NCBI GenBank assembly: GCA_964569055.1
Contig: CAZMSZ010000307.1
Location: 1-9,199, forward strand
DNA from: JAWLGW01 sp964569055
GTDB lineage: Bacteria > Planctomycetota > J058
Direction of reading: 5' to 3'
Length of the DNA: 9,199 nucleotides
This document shows, piece by piece, positions 7,231 to 9,199 of this stretch. The notes below the pieces were generated by a model. That model worked only from the letters and a program-made list of their open reading frames with translations. It did not search any database and had not been told where the DNA came from. Numbering within the stretch: the first letter of the stretch is position 1; each line of letters opens with the position of its first letter. The position numbers and the translations under genes were made by a program.

Positions 7231-8421
7231 ATGCGTATGACCGGCCCCCCGGGGCTCCCCCTGGCCGTGGCGGCGCTGATCGTGCTGGTCGTGGCGGGGA
7301 TCGCGTCCCTGCTGCGAGCCCCGGAACCGCCCCCGCCGCTACCGCGGCGCAGCGCCGCGGCCCCCGAGACGACCCCCGCGCCGCCTCCGCACGAGGGGGC
7401 CGACGCGAACCCTCAGAGTGCTGGCGACGCGCAGCCGGCCGCGGACGCGCCGCGTGGGCGCTCGGGGGAGCTGCGCGCCTTTCGCGAGGCGATCGTCCAG
7501 CTCCCCGGGCCCGCGATCGCCCGTTCGCCCGGCATCGACGGCGCGGAGGCCGAGGCGCTCGCCGCCACCCGCCGCGCGCAGCGACTCTGCCAGGCCTGCG
7601 GCCGCGAGATCCCTCGCGCCGAGCCGTCCATGCAGGCGGAGGGCGATCGGTGGCACAAGCGCTGCTTCGAGCGGCGGCCCACCTGCGGGATCACCGGCCG
7701 CCCAATCCCCGAGGGGGTGGCCACGGTCGAGCTGGACGGGGCCACGTTCCACGCGGGCGACTACGAGCGCGCGCTCAAGTGCCTCGCCTCCGGCCTCCCG
7801 CTCGGCGACGGGGCCGAGCACGTGGTCAACCCGCGCAACGGCGAGCGGGTCCGCGTCGACTGCCTCGACCGCACCCGCCAGTGCACCTCCTGCCACGACC
7901 ATGTCCTCACGGGCGTGGAGGTCGACGGCGAGCGCTTCGCCTGCGCCGAGTGCGCCCGCAGCTACCGCGAACAGGTCCGCGACGACGCCGCCGGGCTGCT
8001 GGCGGAGGTGGGCGCGTTCCTCGCGGCCGAGGGCCTGAAGGTGCCCGAGGTCGAGCTGGTGTTCGCCGGCTTCGCCGAGGGCCTGACCGCCGTCCGCCGC
8101 GGCGTGTGCGAGACCACCACCGTCGGCGGCGCGCGGCGCCACCGCGTGCTGGTCCTCAGCCACCTCCACCGCGACGCGACCGCGGTCGTCCTGGCCCACG
8201 AGCTCATGCACGCGGTCGTCGCCGCAGCCGGCGCCGAGCTCTCGAAGTCCGACGAGGAGGGCCTGTGCGAGCTGGCGGCCTGGCAGTACGCCGAGCGGCA
8301 GGGGCTCCCTGATTACGTGCGCGCCGGGATCGAGCACAACGCGGACGACGAGTACCGCGAGGCGTTCGCGCGCCAGCGCGCGAAGGGGCAGAGCTTGGCC
8401 GCGATCCTGCGCGGGCAGTAG
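7231..8421 (+). CDS. DA1-like zinc metallopeptidase with N-terminal anchor and LIM-like zinc fingers
   Basis: This is a 396-residue protein, probably a membrane-tethered zinc peptidase. A hydrophobic segment (about residues 9-28) is followed by a Pro/Ala-rich linker (about 30-80). A LIM-like zinc region has C120-x2-C123-x18-H142-x2-C145, a partial second finger (C152, H174, C184), and a further pair-of-pairs C218-x2-C221-x16-C238-x2-C241. The C-terminal domain carries HELMH (323-327) and then DEEGLCEL (341-348). This is the arrangement of the DA1 family, where HExMHAW and a downstream EEG supply the zinc ligands and catalytic Glu; plant DA1 proteins couple LIM domains to this peptidase and cleave growth regulators. 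H323, E324, H327 and E342 or E343 are the predicted active-site residues. The ATG at 7231 has a GGGGACG ribosome site and lies 13 bases after the repeat-protein stop. The target is unknown; the repeat protein or a pathway product is possible. Confidence 0.85.
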   Translation: MRMTGPPGLPLAVAALIVLVVAGIASLLRAPEPPPPLPRRSAAAPETTPAPPPHEGADANPQSAGDAQPAADAPRGRSGELRAFREAIVQLPGPAIARSPGIDGAEAEALAATRRAQRLCQACGREIPRAEPSMQAEGDRWHKRCFERRPTCGITGRPIPEGVATVELDGATFHAGDYERALKCLASGLPLGDGAEHVVNPRNGERVRVDCLDRTRQCTSCHDHVLTGVEVDGERFACAECARSYREQVRDDAAGLLAEVGAFLAAEGLKVPEVELVFAGFAEGLTAVRRGVCETTTVGGARRHRVLVLSHLHRDATAVVLAHELMHAVVAAAGAELSKSDEEGLCELAAWQYAERQGLPDYVRAGIEHNADDEYREAFARQRAKGQSLAAILRGQ

Positions 8422-8430
8422 GCGCGGGGT

Positions 8431-8547
8431 TCACTCCTTCCGCGTGAAGAACTCGGCGTTGCGGGCGATGTCGGCCTGGAAGGCCGCGGGTACGTCGTCC
8501 TCGTGGAAGATCGCGCCGGCCGGGCACACTGCGACGCAGGCCAAGCT
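8431..8547 (-). pseudogene. C-terminal remnant of a [4Fe-4S] ferredoxin
   Basis: Read on the minus strand, the frame ending at the TGA at 8431-8433 encodes ACVAVCPAGAIFHEDDVP followed by about 19 residues ending in NAEFFTRKE. This matches the C-terminal end of bacterial seven-iron or eight-iron ferredoxins, where CxxCxxxCP is followed by AIF/Y-x-EDDVP and a short helix ending in N-x-x-FF. Only the last two cysteines of the cluster motif remain (codons 8536-8538 and 8524-8526). The preceding cysteine position reads Ser (8545-8547). An in-frame stop lies at 8566-8568 and there is no credible start codon. The rest of the gene, including the first cluster motif, is missing. It converges on the DA1-like gene, whose stop is nine bases away. 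It is almost certainly nonfunctional. Confidence 0.78.
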
Positions 8548-8579
8548 CGGGCTGCGGCGGCGGGACTACGCGTCGTAAG

Positions 8580-8609
8580 GCCGTCGCACGTGCGACGGCT
8601 CCCCGCGCG
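8580..8609. repeat. Palindromic repeat, copy 1
   Basis: A perfect 20-base palindrome (8580-8599) is built on the core GTCGCACGTGCGAC at 8583-8596. The 27 bases 8583-8609 (the core followed by GGCTCCCCGCGCG) recur exactly at 8667-8693. The palindrome could form a cruciform or hairpin, or bind a dimeric protein. Confidence 0.9.
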
Positions 8610-8621
8610 GGCGGGCAAGGA

Positions 8622-8650
8622 GGGAGGCTGTCGCCCGAGCAGCTCCTCCC
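8622..8650. repeat. Imperfect hairpin between the two palindrome copies
   Basis: GGGAGGCTG (8622-8630) can pair with CAG-CCTCCC (8640-8642 and 8645-8650) around a nine-base loop, with a two-base bulge (CT). The left arm runs into CTGTCGC, a partial match to the neighbouring palindrome. It lies in the middle of the 84-base unit bounded by the two exact repeats, as in composite REP-type elements. Confidence 0.45.
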
Positions 8651-8666
8651 CCTGAGGAGAGCAGCT

Positions 8667-8693
8667 GTCGCACGTGCGACGGCTCCCCGCGCG
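8667..8693. repeat. Palindromic repeat, copy 2
   Basis: This is an exact second copy of the 27-base sequence at 8583-8609, with the palindromic core at 8667-8680. The outer arms AGC...GCT are also symmetric, apart from one T/G position immediately outside the core. Confidence 0.9.
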
Positions 8694-8730
8694 ATGCCAA
8701 CGGCCGACCGTGAACGACCCGCGCGGACAG

Positions 8731-8749
8731 AGGTCCCCGAGGGGAACCT
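8731..8749 (-). terminator. Possible terminator hairpin for the minus-strand ORF
   Basis: AGGTCCCC and GGGGAACCT form an eight-pair stem with one bulged A, just downstream (on the minus strand) of the TAG at 8752-8754. The position fits transcription termination. No T-rich tract follows, so if it acts as an intrinsic terminator it is an atypical one. Confidence 0.35.
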
Positions 8750-9037
8750 CGCTACCTCCGACACTCGGCGGCGCTGCAGGTCAGCGCCGCGCGAAGGAGC
8801 TCCTCGGCGTCGTTCCCGAGGTGGGTTTCCCGCGCGAGCACCCAGGCGATCCGGGCCCTCGCTTCGCGCCGCGGGAGCTCGAGCTTGGTCAGCGCCAAGA
8901 ACGCGTCGCGCTCGGCCGAGGCCTCCCGCTGCACGGGCGTCGAAGGCGCGGGTGGCGGAGCTTCGCTCACCCGCGCCAGGCCGGCCGCCTCGTTCACCTC
9001 CGAGGTGCCGCGGGGCGCGCCGAGCTGCGCGGGAGCC

Positions 9038-9051
9038 GTCGCACGTGCGAC
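9038..9051. repeat. Palindromic repeat, copy 3 (inverted relative to copy 2)
   Basis: This is an exact copy of GTCGCACGTGCGAC. Its asymmetric flanks (GCC before, AGC after) match the reverse complement of copy 2, so it lies in the opposite orientation. Confidence 0.88.
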
Positions 9052-9061
9052 AGCCGCCGGG

Positions 9062-9082
9062 GCCGCGCACCCCTGCGACGGC
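9062..9082. repeat. Degenerate palindromic repeat
   Basis: GCCGCGCAC, a short spacer, then TGCGACGGC resembles the palindrome with a lost T in the left arm and an altered centre. The right side continues GGCTCTCC, close to the GGCTCCCC that follows copies 1 and 2. Confidence 0.5.
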
Positions 9083-9113
9083 TCTCCTTCCCTGCCCACC
9101 TCGCCCGGGCGCC

Positions 9114-9127
9114 GTCGCACGTGCGAC
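9114..9127. repeat. Palindromic repeat, copy 4 (inverted relative to copy 2)
   Basis: This is a fourth exact copy of GTCGCACGTGCGAC, with flanks GCC and AGC as in copy 3. It overlaps the GTG at 9120, which would be the first start of the minus-strand fragment, and this further weakens that start. Confidence 0.88.
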
Positions 9128-9144
9128 AGCGAACCCGCCGCTCC

Positions 9145-9199
9145 CTACCCCGCCAGCACCTGCGCGAAGGCCCAGCAGTCCTGGTACGTGTTGTAGAGC
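9145..9199 (-). CDS. C-terminal end of a gene running off the right edge
   Basis: On the minus strand the last 18 codons read LYNTYQDCWAFAQVLAG and then TAG. All codons end in G or C, and the composition (Tyr, Trp, Phe, Cys in a regular mix) is typical of a real protein, unlike the low-complexity sequence that follows. The bulk of the gene lies outside the window, so its family cannot be named. The same reading frame stays open beyond the TAG into the fragment at 8752-9120, which is probably coincidence. Confidence 0.55.
   Translation of the reverse strand, partial: LYNTYQDCWAFAQVLAG

Larger units (their letters stand above)
8752..9120 (-). pseudogene. Fragment with possible RuvA C-terminal-like tail, start uncertain
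   Basis: An open minus-strand frame runs from after a TAG at 9145-9147 to the TAG at 8752. Its last 55 or so residues look truly coding, with high third-position GC and a compact three-helix pattern (AFLALTKLELPRREARARI, then AEELLRAALTCSA). This resembles the RuvA C-terminal-like helical domain that, from memory, ends some myxobacterial HNH endonucleases; the resemblance is weak and by eye. The N-terminal half is low-complexity Pro/Ala/Arg sequence made partly from the palindromic repeats (AVARATA encoded at 9038-9051), with no good ribosome site at the GTG at 9120. I read this as the surviving end of a larger gene rather than an intact protein. A short functional protein starting at a later GTG (8997) is possible but less likely. 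Confidence 0.4.
8422..9144. other. Gene-remnant and repeat region with no intact gene
   Basis: About 720 bases after the operon hold no convincing intact gene. The content is the tail of a ferredoxin gene, several copies of a short palindrome, two hairpins, and an open minus-strand stretch whose end looks genuinely coding. The base composition remains high in GC. The mixture suggests a decayed, recombination-prone junction between two loci. Confidence 0.65.

Noticed and set aside
8204..9070. 288-codon minus-strand open frame across the remnant region
   Set aside because: It runs antisense into the end of the DA1-like gene, overlaps the ferredoxin remnant in a different frame, and is largely translated repeat and low-complexity sequence.
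8580..9127. CRISPR array
   Set aside because: The repeats are too short (14-27 bases), unevenly spaced (84, 371 and 76 bases), present in both orientations, and without uniform spacers or cas genes.

Overview
The window is about 9.2 kb of very GC-rich bacterial DNA with strong third-position G/C bias. The base composition, the TTG-N18-TA type promoter, the frequent GTG starts and the families seen (a MurG-like glycosyltransferase, a bacterial DA1-type metallopeptidase, a possible RuvA C-terminal-like tail) suggest a Myxococcota or other deltaproteobacterial-type genome. No taxonomic marker is present, so this is inference.

Positions 1-8421 hold one tightly packed plus-strand operon of eight genes behind a plausible promoter at 15-44. 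In order they are: a 116-residue protein of unknown family (80-430); a 440-residue coiled-coil protein rich in Arg, Tyr and Trp, also of unknown family (427-1749); a GT-B glycosyltransferase of the MurG/GT28 type with a long helical tail (1753-3405); a radical SAM enzyme with a SPASM/twitch-like C-terminus (3402-4520); two further radical SAM enzymes that are paralogues of each other, with an unusual shared C-terminal cysteine pattern (4517-5392 and 5389-6327); a membrane-anchored protein with two copies of an acidic repeat domain (6324-7217); and a membrane-anchored DA1-like zinc metallopeptidase with LIM-like cysteine pairs (7231-8421). Five of the seven junctions are the same four-base overlap, GTGA, in which the GTG start of one gene runs into the TGA stop of the previous one. 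The products are therefore probably made together and work in one pathway.

The most economical reading is a biosynthetic or protein-modification pathway. Three radical SAM enzymes and a glycosyltransferase would build or modify something in the cytoplasm, with two proteins anchored in the envelope. No substrate can be identified from the sequence. The repeat protein is one speculative candidate. I do not recognise this gene set as a described system.

Positions 8422-9199 look different: gene remnants and repeats. They hold the C-terminal end of a [4Fe-4S] ferredoxin on the minus strand, cut off inside its cluster motif; four exact copies and one degenerate copy of a 14-bp palindrome, GTCGCACGTGCGAC; hairpins; a minus-strand fragment with a possible RuvA C-terminal-like tail; and, at the right edge, the last residues of another minus-strand gene. 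This looks like a worn boundary between the operon and the next locus.
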